From assembly GCA_031772625.1 (NCBI GenBank), contig CM062808.1, positions 145,430,605 to 145,494,604 on the forward strand: DNA of 64,000 bases, in the 5' to 3' direction. Position 1 is the first letter of the stretch. Each line of letters opens with the position of its first letter. Of this stretch, positions 9,066 through 20,173 are shown one piece after another. The notes below the pieces were generated by a model. It was not told the origin of the DNA and did no database searches. It saw only the letters and a list, made by a program, of their open reading frames with translations. The translations under genes were made by a program, and so were the position numbers. This DNA is from Pinus tabuliformis (lineage: Eukaryota; Streptophyta; Pinopsida; Pinales; Pinaceae).

Positions 9066-12000
9066 GTGGTTGATTTATTGAGGAAGTCCCGTAGACTTTG
9101 GGGCCAACCTCCTGAAGAAGTCCCGAGCCAACTTGAAGGCTTAAAAGTCCTCGTAACTCCGAGTGGTAGTAAGGTTGGGTCACCTGAAGAAGGAGAGTCT
9201 TCATTGGTTGTACATCCTAATTATCAAACTCTAGTAACAGGTTACGATCCGCAATCGATTTCAGTTTCTGAACTTGCTGGTAGCTTTTCATCTACTAGTG
9301 ATATAGGTGAAGAACCTGAGATATCTGAACCTGTTACTCCAACATCAGGGTTTCTCTCTCCAACTTCTAGTGGTCCTGATTCACCTAGGGTAGAAAGAAT
9401 AATTACCCAACATCTTCCTTGTGGACTTATTGCTATTGAAGAACTTGCTCCGGAAGAAGAAGTAGGCATCCCTATCCCTGGAAATCAACCTGTTCTTGAT
9501 CTAAGGGAGCGTGAATCAATTTTTTACAGTCCGCCTAGGAGTACTACTTGGTATCTTTCTTTGACTAATTATTTGGAAAACCCAGGGTTAAGTTTTTCAC
9601 CACCTCATGCTCCTTATCATCCTAGAGGTTTTTATACTCCCGTAAATATGTTAGGTCAGTCGTCCATGTTTACTCAATCGCATGAATCTTTTTTGTACGG
9701 CGGTCCTTCTGTTCCCCCTGGGTATTAGTCACTTTCTGGTACTTTTTTGGGATCATCTCCTCAACCCATTGATAAAGGGTTATTAACTGGAAATAATGGT
9801 ACAAAGCCGTTGAGTGTAGAAGACATTGTTATGATGTCAGGTTCTATTCCCAATTCTCAACCTCAAGGTGTCCAGTTACCGCCTGGGGGGTAGCCTCAAT
9901 TAACGCCTGGGGGCAACCTCAAGGTACACAATTTGCATCTGGGGGAAACCTCAAGGACAGTACGTACCTACGGTACAGTACGTTCCTCAAGGTCAACCCC
10001 AGACTCAATATGTACCCCAAGCTCAACCCCAGTATCAATTTATACCTCAAGGTCAACCCCAGTATCAGTACATGCCTCAAGGGTATATACCCCAAGGTCA
10101 GTACTCAAACCAATATTTCCAACCACCCCAAGGTCAATCTTGTGTTCAAGGAACGGGAAATGTAGCTTTCAATTATCAATCCTACCCTCAACCCGGTTAT
10201 GGTCCTCAATATTCTCAACCTGTTATGGGTCAGTACCCCGGAATGAACATAGTGTGGGGTCCACCGCAAACCCAACAGGTGTTGCAGCCAAGTGTACAGT
10301 TTTCATCTCAAACTGGACAACCCTTAGTTTCTGGTACACCCCAGCAACCAGTCCAGTCTAACATTCAAAATTCTGTACCTTCGGTAGTTTCTTAGTCTGG
10401 GCCTACTGCGCCTCGTACTCCATCTCAAACGATTGCTGCAACTGCCACAACATCTGTTCAATCTACCCCACCTACTTCTGGAGTATCGACAACTCCGGTT
10501 TCTACTGTTCCTATATCTACTCCTCAGACATCTTTACCACCGTCTAGATCCACAATTCAAACTACAGTTCAGATGCCTGTAGGACAACCAGGTTTAAGTA
10601 CGGTTGTCACAAGTCAACCACAATTCACCTATCAACCGTACCAGGGACAGTACCAATTCGGTCTTCCTGTCCAGCAGCCAGTTTATTAGTATCAACCGTA
10701 TCCTGGGTACACTTATCAACAACCTCAACAACCCCAGTACGGTCCGGTTAATCCTGGTTTTCTGGGAGGATACAATATCCCGAACGCGATTCGTATTCCT
10801 AGTTATCCCGGATATCCTCCTCCTGGGGCTGGTCTCATGACCGAGATTTTTAGGGATCCTAATCGACAGTTACCCTTTATCGCAACTTTGGACTTACCAG
10901 ACTTGTCGTGCCTAACGAACGATCCGATTAATTATCTTCCATTTTGGCTGCCAATGCCGAATAAGTTGCCCAGTGACATTCCCAAGCTCGAAGGTAAATC
11001 AGGAGAGGACCCGTCGAACCATGTGATGACTTACCACCTCTAGTGTGTGTCTAACTCCATCACAGATGATTCGATCCATCTTAGAATTTTCCAGTGCACT
11101 CTAATTGGTCTCGCGGCCAAGTGGTACATTGAGTTACCGCGAGGCACTTTTTATAATTTTAGTTAGTTAGCTACCACATTTTTAACTCATTTCCAGTTGT
11201 CAGTCCGATATGACAATGGCACGGAATTTTTAACTTCGCTAAAACGGTCAACATCCACGTACATTTCAGATCATATTCATGAGTGGAGACGTCGACGTCG
11301 TTTAGTGAAGGTATTTATTCTGGATCAAATCTTGGCCGAGTGGTTTGTAAAATCTTTGTTGCCAAAGATCACTGAAGATGTTGATAAAGACGGAGTGGTT
11401 ACTGAGGATCAAGTCATTGATCAAGCACAGTACCTTGACTTGGTTTATACTCAGTCAGGTACGTTACACGAAAATATCCCCAATCTTCCCAAGTCAAATC
11501 AAATCGTTGCAGCTCCTTCGGGATCTCATGCCACTGACGGTACGATTGGCACGGTTAAAACTAAAGGTAAGAAGAAATCCTCCAAGAATTCTTCTCCTAT
11601 TATAACCTTGCCTGATTCCCCAACAGGAGATTCTTCTGCAGAGATTTCCGCCGATATTTACGTTGTAGAGTCATCTACAGCTAAATCAAAATCCGGTGGG
11701 AAGAAGAAAGGAAAGAAGAAGAATAAAATGGACAAAAGTTCAAAAGAGAAACCTGAAAAGGTGGAATCTAATGATGAAAAGCGCAAACCTCGTTATCCAT
11801 GTATCATTTGTGATGATGAACATTTTACAAGAGACTGCCCTCATCGTGCAGAGGTTGTGAAGATCGTCAAAGGTTCCCAAACTCCTGCTGTTTTGAAGGA
11901 TCCATTTCCAAGTCAAGACAGCAAGATGATAGGTTCTTCCTCGAGTGCCAATGAAGAACCCATATTGATGATGTCCCATGTAAGGATTGCGACTCGATCG

Positions 12001-12240
12001 CAAGATTATGGCAATAAAAGTCCTGTTGATGGTAAAGAAGCAGAATCTTCTCATTCTAATCCATCAACCTCAGCTCCCGGTTCCGATCCACTACAGATCG
12101 AGAAACCTAATCCAGACTTGGTAATCAAACCGCCCGCTAAGGGTATACTTCGAAAGTCAGCTTTCAATCCACATGCGAGAGCGGCTAAGAACTATAACAT
12201 TGTTGAGGATTTAGCTGTTTCACCCTCAGCAATGTCGGCT
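9066..12240 (+). pseudogene. Element A gag, broken
   Basis: Gag precursor of the Tat-like element. The N-terminal part (9066-9728) is acidic and proline/serine-rich, with a recognisable S-I-F-Y-S-P-P-R-S-T-T-W-Y motif. A glutamine/proline/glycine/tyrosine-rich low-complexity region with repeated Y-x-P-Q-G-Q follows (about 9930-10830). The capsid-like core (about 10960-11370) has K-L-P-S-D-I-P-K-L-E-G-K and A-K-W-Y-I-E-L-P. A lysine-rich stretch follows, then one zinc knuckle C-I-I-C-D-D-E-H-F-T-R-D-C (11800-11838). There are stops near 9726, 11041 and 11163 and a frame change between 9728 and 10072. No ATG is clear at the very start; the same is true in C. Confidence 0.8.
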
Positions 12241-13320
12241 TTGGAAGTGTTGCAATCATGTCTAGCACAGCGTAAATTACTTTTGTCGGCTATAGGAGCT
12301 GTTGACGTTCAGGACCCAAACCTAATAATTTTCGATCTAGAAAATAGTACACCGCGTCTCCCTCATCAAATGGCTTTCCAAATCACAGTGATAGTCAAAA
12401 ACAGGCCTATTCATCGGACTATAATTGATGAGGGAGCCTCAACGTGTATTATTTCGATACAGTGTTGGAGATCGCTTGGTTCTCCTTCACTAAATCAATC
12501 CCTAACAATTCTTAAGGCCTTTGATGGCCGTGGGTTTCATCCTTTCGGCATTCTACAGGATTTGCCTATAGGGGTTGAAGGAAAAACCGTTAGTCTAGAT
12601 GTGGAGGTGGTTGATGCCCCCCTAGACTACAACCTTCTCTTGGGTCGAAGTTGGTCTTACGCTATGACAGCGGTCGTTTCATTGGTCTTTCGAGTAATAA
12701 ATTTTCCACATAATGGAAAGATCGTAACAATAGACCAGCTGGCTTACTTTTCATCCGACCCAGCCTCTTCGGAGAGTATTCAGCATGTTGGTAAAATGAC
12801 TATCCCATATAAGGATGTTGGAGTAGGATTAGTTAAAGATGTCGGTTTACTGGGAACTTTTCCTTTTCCTCCAATCAACGGATCATCTTCATTTGAAACT
12901 ATTCATATGATTACATCAGACACCATTATTTATGATGATCCTTGGATCATCCCTTCTGAATCTGAGATAGACTCATTTGGTAATTCCATGCCTTTGAGTC
13001 CATATGAAATTGCCTATAAAGCCGTGCAGTCTTTTGCCGACCTGGGTTCAACCGAAATTGACTTAATGAATGTGGTCGGTGAGGAATCACTTTTCACATC
13101 AACCTCGGATTTAACTACATTTTCTAAACTTGTTCACTCTGATGAGAAAATTCGTGAAATCCTATGTGTAGATGATTTACCATGGGAAGATCTCCATCAC
13201 CGATCTTCATTTTTACTTGAGGATGATCGTTTGGAAAATGATTTCTCATCAATTTTTACAACTGAATATGTCAAGGAACCTCAGAATCCAATGAAACATC
13301 CCGATTTAAAGTTAAATTTG
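12241..13320 (+). pseudogene. Element A protease region
   Basis: Aspartic protease region in the same open frame as the gag C-terminus (the open stretch runs 11197-13791). The active-site motif reads I-I-D-E-G-A-S-T-C-I-I-S (about 12421-12456), with D-E-G in place of the usual D-S/T-G. C has the same D-E-G-A-S, so this is the family form rather than damage. The second conserved motif Y-N-L-L-L-G-R-S-W lies near 12628-12655. About 200 acidic codons follow before RT and show no clear domain. The protein would process the gag-pol polyprotein. Confidence 0.75.
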
Positions 13321-14189
13321 GGAAACATCTCTCGAACTATTCCTATTGACATTTTGGTTAAGTCTGGAATTGATCCCGCGATTGTTGTTCATGAGATCAA
13401 GACTTACCCGGACGCTAAACCCATCCGGCAACGTTTACGTCAGATTCACCCACGAAAAGCTGCTACAATTAAGGAAGAAGTTGAAAAACTGTTGAAAGCA
13501 GGTTTCATTTATCTGATCCTGTTAACGGATTGGGTATCGAATATTGTTCCGGTAAACAAAAAGCAGGGAACAATAAGAATATGCATCGATTATAAGGACA
13601 TTAATCGAGCCTGTCCAAAGGACAATTACCCAACTCCCTATATCGATCAAATCATTTATGATTGTGCTGGCAGTAAAATATTTTCCTTTATGGACGGTTT
13701 TTCCGAATACAATCAAATCAACATTCTACCTACCGATCAACCAAAAACGGCTTTCATTTGTCCATGGGGGACATTGCTTATTGCAAATTGACTTTTGGGC
13801 TTAAGAATGCCAGAGCAACTTTTCAAAGGGTGATGTCTTATGCGTTTCATGACATCAAACACATTGTGCAACCATATCTCGATGATTTTCCTGCTCATTC
13901 ATTACATCGAGCTGATCACCTTGTCCATTTACGAGAAATCTTTATGAGGTGTAGGTAATATCGTATTCGGTTGAACCCACACAAATGTGTCTTCTGTATA
14001 GAAATAGGTCAATTGTTGGGATTTGTAGTTTCGAAAGCCGGCATTCACGTTGATCCCTCAAAGGTCGAAGCTATCATCAAATTGCTTCCTCCTTCAAGTC
14101 TTCGCCAACTCCAAAGTTTGCAGGGGAAAGCAAACTTTTTACGACGATTCATTCCTAACTACGCCGAGGTTACAAAGGGTTTTACCTAG
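13321..14189 (+). pseudogene. Element A reverse transcriptase, frameshifted and internally deleted
   Basis: RT with R-I-C-I-D-Y-K-D-I-N-R-A-C-P-K-D (about 13575-13622), F-M-D-G-F-S-E-Y-N-Q-I (Gly of the common F-S-G-Y replaced by Glu), catalytic Y-L-D-D (13874-13885) and the C-terminal L-Q-G-K-A-N-F-L-R-R-F-I-P-N. A frameshift near 13770 separates the fingers from the palm, and there are stops near 13957 and 14187. Compared with C, about 40 codons are missing between L-V-K and G-I-D-P near 13365. The missing part includes D-V-F-A-W-S-Y-E-E-M-P, conserved in C. It is inactive. Confidence 0.88.
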
Positions 14190-14640
14190 TTGTTGAAGCA
14201 AAACACTCAATTCTCTTGGGATGAGATAGCTCATAAATCTTTTGATGCACTCAAACATGCGTTGACCCATGCACTGTTGTTGCATCCTCCCAACTACAAC
14301 CAGGATTACTTCTTGTATCTCGCCGCCTCCCATTCCACCATTGGAATGGTCTTAGTTCAGGAAGATGAATTCGGAACGGAACATGTGATATATTACCTTA
14401 GTCGAACGTTAAATCCAACTGAGCTAAAATACTCACATGTGGAGAAATTGGCATTGGCAACCGTTTAAGCTATCCAACGTTTTCGTCACTACATTTTACT
14501 ACGTAAAACTACAGTAATTTCGGATTGCAACCCTATGATCTACATTTTGACCAAACAATTGCTAGGGGGCAAGTACTCTAAATGGATTTTTATCCTGCAG
14601 GAGTTTGACTTGGAGTTTGAGAAATCTAAGTCTAAGAAAT
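14190..14640 (+). pseudogene. Element A first RNase H, degenerate
   Basis: RNase H directly after RT, with F-S-W-D-E at the start, Y-F-L-Y-L-A-A-S-H-S-T-I-G at the first catalytic strand, Y-Y-L-S-R-T-L-N-P-T-E-L-K-Y-S-H-V-E-K and then G-G-K-Y-S-K-W-I. The first catalytic Asp expected in the strand (x-D-A-S) is absent (L-A-A-S), and C shows the same replacement. A degenerate RNase H next to RT is known in Tat elements, which carry a second RNase H. A stop lies at about 14466. Confidence 0.8.
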
Positions 14641-15995
14641 TTTTAGTTTTTGCGGAGTTAATGTGTGACTTCTCGCGTGCTGACACGGAAACTGTGGTAG
14701 AGGAGCCCATTGCGGACGAATCTTTGTTTCTAATCAGCACTTTAGATCCGTGGTATGGGGATATCATCATCTATCTCCAGACCCAATCCTTTCGGCCAGA
14801 AATTTCAAGGTCAGAACATCGGAAAATTCAATTCCAATCCCAACAATTCAAAATTATTGGAGATACTCTTTATCACCATGGGGCGGATTCTATTTTTCAA
14901 TGTTGCTTAACTCATGAAGAAGCTGAAAGGGTTCTAAATGACTGTCACTCTGGAGCGTGTGGCGTTCATATGTCTGGGTATGCCACAGCCCAAAAGATAT
15001 TGCGCGCTGGCTATTTCTGGCCGTCCTTGTTTAAAGATTGTATTACCGCGGTCCGAAAATGCCACAACTGCCAGATTTTTGATCGTAAGATGCACGCTCC
15101 ACCTGCTCCTCTCCACCCTATAATTTTCGTTGGTCCTTTTGCCAAATGGGGTATCGATTTTATTACATGTAACCCTCACTCGGCCGGGGGGCATGCGTAT
15201 ATCATCCTTGCGGTAGATTATTTTACTAAGTGGGCCGAGGCGATGCCTACTTTCGAGGCAGACGGCAAAACAGCTGCAATTTTCGTGTTCAATCATATAA
15301 TTTCTAGGTTTTGTGTCCCACAAGCGATAATCACTGATCATGGGTGTCATTTTCGAAACATTATGATGATCGAACTTACAGGCCAGCTTGGTTTACATCA
15401 CGATAGTTCAACCCCTTATTATCCACAAGCGAATGGTCTGGTTGAATCCATCAACAAAGTTTTAGTTATCATGATCTAACGAATCATTGGGATTCATCAG
15501 TCGAATTGGCACAACATGCTATTTTCAGCACTTTGGGCGTACCGAACTTCAGTAAAAACATCAACAGGGTTCACTCCTTTCCAACTAGTCTATGGTTTGG
15601 AAGCTATGTTACCCATTGAATGCGAAATCCCGTCACTGCAAATGGCCATCGAGTTACTTCCAGCCACTTCCGAAGAGGAAAAGCGTTTGTTATACTTGGC
15701 TCAATTAGATGAGAATCGACGTGATGTTGCATTGGCGATCGAGACTCACGCAAAACGAATGAAATCTCAGTATGATCGAAATGTGACCCCTCGAAATTTT
15801 TCGGAAGGGGATCTAGTCTTAGTTTATGATCAAGCTAATGATAAATTAGGTGCTGGAAAATTCATTCCTATGTGGCATGGTCCCTATGTTGTCAAGCGAA
15901 AGCTAGCCAAAGGGGCTTATGAATTGGTAGACTTTGATGGGGACTCTTTGGGTAAACCCAGAAATGGCCTTTACTTAAAGAGGTATTATGCTTAA
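14641..15995 (+). pseudogene. Element A integrase, one internal stop
   Basis: Integrase with an HHCC zinc region (H-S-G-A-C-G-V-H then C-H-N-C-Q, about 14943-15075) and the catalytic triad D (K-W-G-I-D-F, about 15154), D (I-I-T-D-H-G-C-H-F, about 15337) and E (N-G-L-V-E-S-I-N, about 15445). The C-terminal part carries F-S-E-G-D-L-V-L-V and W-H-G-P-Y-V-V-K and ends K-R-Y-Y-A with TAA. All catalytic residues are present. One stop (TAA at 15478-15480) splits it. It would insert element cDNA into the genome. Confidence 0.9.
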
Positions 15996-16141
15996 AAGAA
16001 TGGGGTATGGAGATTTTTAGTTAGGATAGTTTTTCTTTCTAGCTGGTGTGTTTTAGTTTAAAAAGTGTGCTTAGCTTAGAGAGTTTTTTTCCGTCATTAT
16101 TCCTGCTTATCTTGGTTTTACTCTTGATATTGCAGATTTCG

Positions 16142-16543
16142 ATGCCTCTCCAAACATACATTGGATTTGCTGATGGTGCTTGTCGTAATGCACGGAACAT
16201 CTCTTCCGCAGCTTGGGTTATCTATTCGCCCTTTGATGAGTTAGTTTCTATGCATGGGGTAAGCCTCGGTCAAACAACAAACAAAATTGCAGAGTATAGT
16301 GCAGTGATTGAGTTATTGTCTGAATCTATTTCATTTGGGATTCGTAGTTTGATAGTGAGGTTCGATTCTAAACTCGTTGTATTACAGCTTAATAGAGTGT
16401 ATGCCATTAGAAATCCAGTGTTATTAAGAGTGCGTCTCTTGGAACGTGAGTTTGATTACATTGAATATCAGCATATTCCAACATCTTTAAGTACATTAGC
16501 AGATGCAATTGCTTCTCGAATGTTAAATAGACATTTTCAATAA
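16142..16543 (+). CDS. Element A second RNase H (aRNH type)
   Basis: ATG at 16142 to TAA at 16543, 133 residues, intact. It reads as a type-1 RNase H: G-F-A-D-G-A-C (first Asp), N-K-I-A-E-Y-S-A-V-I-E-L-L (catalytic Glu), I-V-R-F-D-S-K-L-V-V (Asp) and S-T-L-A-D-A-I-A (last acidic residue), so all four acidic positions are present. It lies after integrase in a different frame, with a T-rich stretch and an acceptor-like TTGCAG directly before the start. A donor-like GGTATGG at 16005 makes a 131-bp intron possible; C has the equivalent pair. It would remove RNA from the RNA:DNA hybrid, replacing the degenerate RNase H beside RT. Confidence 0.85.
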   Translation: MPLQTYIGFADGACRNARNISSAAWVIYSPFDELVSMHGVSLGQTTNKIAEYSAVIELLSESISFGIRSLIVRFDSKLVVLQLNRVYAIRNPVLLRVRLLEREFDYIEYQHIPTSLSTLADAIASRMLNRHFQ

Positions 16544-16735
16544 TCATACATGTAAATTTAAAACCATTCCATAACATGATTTACAAGATAAGCCGGTAAT
16601 AGTGATATATATATAGGAGTGTGTCAAAAAATACATCGTCCTCGATCATAGGTTGAAAAACACCTTATGATCGGCAAAAATGATAAGTACAAAAATAAAA
16701 AATGTCACATGTGCCCACAATAGGCGATCATCCTA
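16544..16735 (+). other. Convergent 3' intergenic segment in element A
   Basis: About 190 bp between the stop of the second RNase H (plus strand) and the stop of the antisense gene (minus strand). AT-rich, with the word TATATATATAG and no gene. The two genes are tail to tail, so this segment should hold both 3' ends. C has the same arrangement at 49560-49760. Confidence 0.55.
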
Positions 16736-18331
16736 TCACTGGTGATGATCTCTATAAGAAACCACTACACGGGCCACCTTGGAAAGGAACCTCCTGAAAG
16801 GTCCGGGGACTCCAATCACGTAGCGCTGAAGTCAACAAGGAATGTTGTCTATAGTGGTCTCAGGAATATCTCGTGTCAAGCGCTCGAGATGACCCTCCAA
16901 CTCGGCCAAAACCTCTGCTGATTCGTCCTGTGGGGCTGGCGCGGGTGCAGCTGGTTGCCTCCTCTCGAAAGGCCAGAGAGCGGCTGGTCGCTGTGGACCC
17001 ACATCTGCATTTGAAATTTTTACTATCAGTTTTGAGACGATGGAAAAATAAAAAAAAATTAAAATACGAAAAGTTGAAAAGGATTTTACCTTACTCGTCC
17101 TACTGCTCTCCTGGTGGAAGAGCCATGTCTGGGTCACCACGAAAATCTATCCCAGCGTAAGGGAAGTCCTGAATGGAAAAGACCTGGTTTTCCAACCATT
17201 GGAAATACTCAGGTTTGAACCAAGCAACCTCTGTCCTCTCGTCCGGGTGACGGGCCATGACTGCGACCCATCGCATCAGTTTGGGCTCTCGAGGAAGCCC
17301 AACTCCAATAGTAAGGTGTTGTGGGATCAGCATAGGGACCCTCTCCAGGCCAAAACTCATGACCAAAGCCCCATAACCAAAGGTTTTTAGTCGTCCGCTC
17401 TTGGCCCTGGTCAGTTGGCCTTTCACATTGGCCAGCACAACATTGCACCAGTTGAAGATGGTGCCTCGAAAACAATAAACTGCCATACGCATCTGGGATC
17501 CGGTGGCAATATGTAATGAGGAAGCTCCGCAAAGTCTGGTGACAGTAAACACAATCACCATGAGTTTAGGACGGGATATGGTCTTTATGTCTATCCCTTT
17601 GTCTCTAGCCTGGCTGTTGCAGTACTCTAGCCAGAGGCTATTGACAGACTGGCCACCTGGCCTAGTCCCATGCAGAGTCAACTCTTCGCCTCTCTTAGGA
17701 AAACCAGTCAAGAAATAAATGTCCGTTGGCTCGATTTCGAGCTAGTGGCCGCCAATGAAAAAGCACTGGTCCTGTATGCTCCATCTGTCAACCAGCCACT
17801 GTAAGAAATCCACCTGAGCCCTCATGCCAGGAATGGTCCAGAATTTGTACAGTCCGCACGCCCTCAAAGCATCAAGTGAAGGCTGATGATTCCATGCGGC
17901 AGCATCCACGTCCTCATGCTCTCGTTCACGCCAATCTAGCATGATGTACTCTCTGCATCAAGTATAAAGATTAATTAAATTGCTAGAAAATATTTTGATT
18001 GGTCCATTTTTTAGAATCTTTGGGTTCAAAATGCTTGTGGCGGGGTACGCACCCTCCTAGTTAGACACAGTGTGGGGGTCCGCACTTTGTCTACACGGAA
18101 GGTGCGGACCCCGAGCTTTTTCCCAATGGAGAAAAATTCGGGGTCCGCGGGTCCGCAATGGTAAACCTGCGGACCCCCGCGCGCGGGTTTTGCGCCTAAA
18201 AGCCCTCCCAAAAAATGAAATGAAGGACTAAAACAAAAAACTAAATGGTTGAAAATGAAGAGTACGATGATGTGGATTACCTGGACAAGACGGCGCTCGA
18301 TTCCGACGATTGGATTTTCCAAAATCTTGAC
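16736..18331 (-). pseudogene. Element A antisense three-exon gene, plant-mobile-domain-like, broken
   Basis: Antisense counterpart of the gene in C. Exon 1 is about 18331-18281, intron 1 is 18280-17953 (328 bp), exon 2 is 17952-17090, intron 2 is 17089-17005 (GT-AG, 85 bp) and exon 3 is 17004-16736. From the inner ATG at 17942 exon 2 is 853 nt and exon 3 is 269 nt, exactly as in C. The protein shows F-L-Q-W-L-V-D-R-W, F-F-I-G-G-H, I-Y-F-L-T-G-F-P-K-R-G-E-E-L, V-T-R-L-C-G and L-E-R-V-P-M-L-I-P. Four in-frame stops, the absence of an ATG where exon 1 of C starts, and a 1-base phase difference at exon 1 make it a pseudogene. A TATA box sits upstream. Confidence 0.7.
18041..18195. other. CpG-rich block inside antisense intron 1 of A
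   Basis: Unusually GC- and CpG-rich for this window: GGGTACGCACC, GGGGTCCGCAC, GGTGCGGACCCC and GCGCGCGGG within 150 bp. The equivalent block of C lies at 48090-48240 in its intron 1. It shares words with the LTRs of A, C and G. No coding sense is seen. Confidence 0.6.
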
Positions 18332-18400
18332 GGGAAGTTTTCTAAGCAAAGCACTATTTTCTCACCCAAACTCAAACGATAAAAATGAATCGACAAAGGC

Positions 18401-18410
18401 CCTTTTTATA
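18401..18410 (-). promoter_or_regulatory. TATA box of the antisense gene in A
   Basis: Minus strand TATAAAAAGG, about 70 bp upstream of the position matching the first codon of the antisense gene. C has TATAAAAAG at the equivalent place (47867-47875). A matching position in two copies supports a real promoter. Confidence 0.55.
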
Positions 18411-19430
18411 AGTTTTTTAAGTAAATAAATCGTAAATTTGTTTATGTTTCACTTTGAAAAGGTATTTTGCGACGTTTTTATCCATTTCGAACAGGTATGA
18501 GTAATGTTTATGTTTTTGTGCAGAATAAAGGATTATTCAGGCGAAATCTATCATTTTCGACAGAAAAACATGTAGAGTCATCTTTAAGCTCTTTTCTGAC
18601 TCCTAAAACATGAAAAGATTGCCGAGTGTTTCTTTTAAACTCATTAAAACAGAATTAAAAGACGGTCCACTTACAGCTCTTTTCCGACCGTAAAAACATG
18701 AAAATATTGTCGGATTTTTGTCGTTTCGAATTCGATATTGGTTATAAAACGACGTGCCATTGATCGCTTTTTTACTTTTTCAGGTCAAGGGCACTAATAA
18801 CAAAAAGTACTCCTTGGTTGTAAAAGATCAAGCGGTTCTCTCAAGTATTATTTTATACTCTTTCGGGCTTGGGAGACACAAATTTACGAAAAAGTTCAAC
18901 CCTCGAGTCTTCTTAAGTTTTTTCAGACTCTCTAAAATTGAAAAACACTGAGTTTCTCCTATACTGGACTCGTTAAAATTTCACAGTAAAGGACATGTTC
19001 AATTACAAACAGGAACGAACCACTCCTTCTTAGGGTTCGAATTTAAACTAAGTTGGACTCATCCGAAGGATGAGCTTATAATCAAGCAAATGTTATCCTC
19101 CTCAAGCTTGTCAAAAAATAAAGAGGTACTTGCCAGAAATGGTGGGGGAAAGAGAGAAAAATGAGTCTGTTTGTCATACTTTGTAACCACTCTTGAACAC
19201 GACACTTTTATTCACCTGGGTTGGGAAATCCTTTGCCTAATTGTTGATCAAACCACATTGAAAGTCTTCAGCCGGTTTCTGGGTATTAACTTTGGGTCAA
19301 TTGTCACCAAGCCATATGTCGTGTCGTTATGTGTTCAAGAGGTCACTGCCAATAAGCCATTCATCTGCAAAATATCTGTCATCCATCTTGATCATCCCTG
19401 AGTCAGTCCTTGCAACTAAATTTCTTCAAA
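18411..19430. repeat. Decayed, about 95-bp tandem repeats in the 3' region of A
   Basis: Non-coding. Between about 18540 and 18990 a degenerate unit recurs, recognisable by a CTCTTTTCYGACY word, then AAAACATGAAAA, then a GAGTTT or CGGATT word, then ACTCRTTAAAA. At least three units can be aligned by eye. C has the matching stretch at about 47290-47760. No gene is supported; the rest up to 19430 shows no structure I can name. Confidence 0.5.
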
Positions 19431-19830
19431 TTGATCTATGATTTCGTGTTGTGGGCTTGCCTATGACAGATCGCTTTCTATCGACATCATCTCATTATCT
19501 AGAAAGATGATCTAGGAATCGTCAGTACCTTGAGATCTGCATGCCTCAATGGCAGGTTTCTCGCCTTTGACGACAGTTTACATCATTGACTTTCGATCGA
19601 AGGATTCCGTGATATGTTCGACATCAACACATCTATTCACATCTCATGGATTGTACTGGGTACTTTGAGAGCCATTGACATCACTGGTGGTTTCTCTCAC
19701 ACTTGTTAACAGTTTACATCATTGACTGGTAATCAAGTGGTTTCTACCATGTTCGACATCAACACATTTATTCGCATGGATAGAATCGTACTATTTCGGG
19801 AAGTAGAAATGAAGACCCTGGATCTAGTTT
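19431..19830. repeat. Tandem repeat of period 135 bp in the 3' region of A
   Basis: Two clear units and part of a third. ACAGTTTACATCATTGAC is followed by ATGTTCGACATCAACACAT at 19614 and again at 19749, a spacing of 135 bp. C has the same repeat with the same 135-bp spacing (46513 and 46648 on the other strand). Confidence 0.7.
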
Positions 19831-20158
19831 CCACCATCCAGGCTACGAGGAATTTTGTATTCATTATATTGTGGACTATTCATAAACAGATGGCTGCGTC
19901 CATACTGTGTTCACATGAGTCTATACTTGTGATGTTTTACAAGATCATTCCTATATCAGAGCAGTAGATAGTTTTCTAGTTAGATTTGATCTGAGTATGG
20001 GAATGCCTACCTCAGCGATGATATGATCTCATATATATCTTGCATTGAATGTTTTTACAGGTTCTGACCGCACCCTCCACAAGATGATCCTCGAAATGAT
20101 AAAGTACTTCACTCTTCCTATATGATAAATGATATCCTCATCTACTACAGACTTCACA
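19831..20158. other. Element A sequence before the polypurine tract
   Basis: Non-coding tail of the internal region. It continues to resemble the equivalent stretch of C (46102-46470). I see no ORF or repeat of note. Confidence 0.45.
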
Positions 20159-20173
20159 CTTTAGGGGGCAATA
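20159..20173 (+). promoter_or_regulatory. Element A polypurine tract
   Basis: TTTAGGGGGCAATA directly before the 3' LTR start. C carries TTTAGGGGGCAATC at the equivalent place. It would prime plus-strand DNA synthesis. Confidence 0.75.

Noticed and set aside
14540..15350. Minus-strand ORFs of 76 and 138 codons opposite the A integrase
   Set aside because: Integrase on the plus strand explains the open frames; unlike the antisense gene, these have no equivalent exon structure in C beyond the mirror of integrase.
16005..16135. Intron joining integrase to the second RNase H in A
   Set aside because: Donor- and acceptor-like sites exist in both elements, but the integrase stop lies upstream of the donor, so splicing would not fuse the frames. 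Kept only as a remark.
19431..19830. The 135-bp repeats and other direct repeats as a CRISPR-like array
   Set aside because: Units are long, diverged, without unique spacers of constant length, and sit in a plant retrotransposon.
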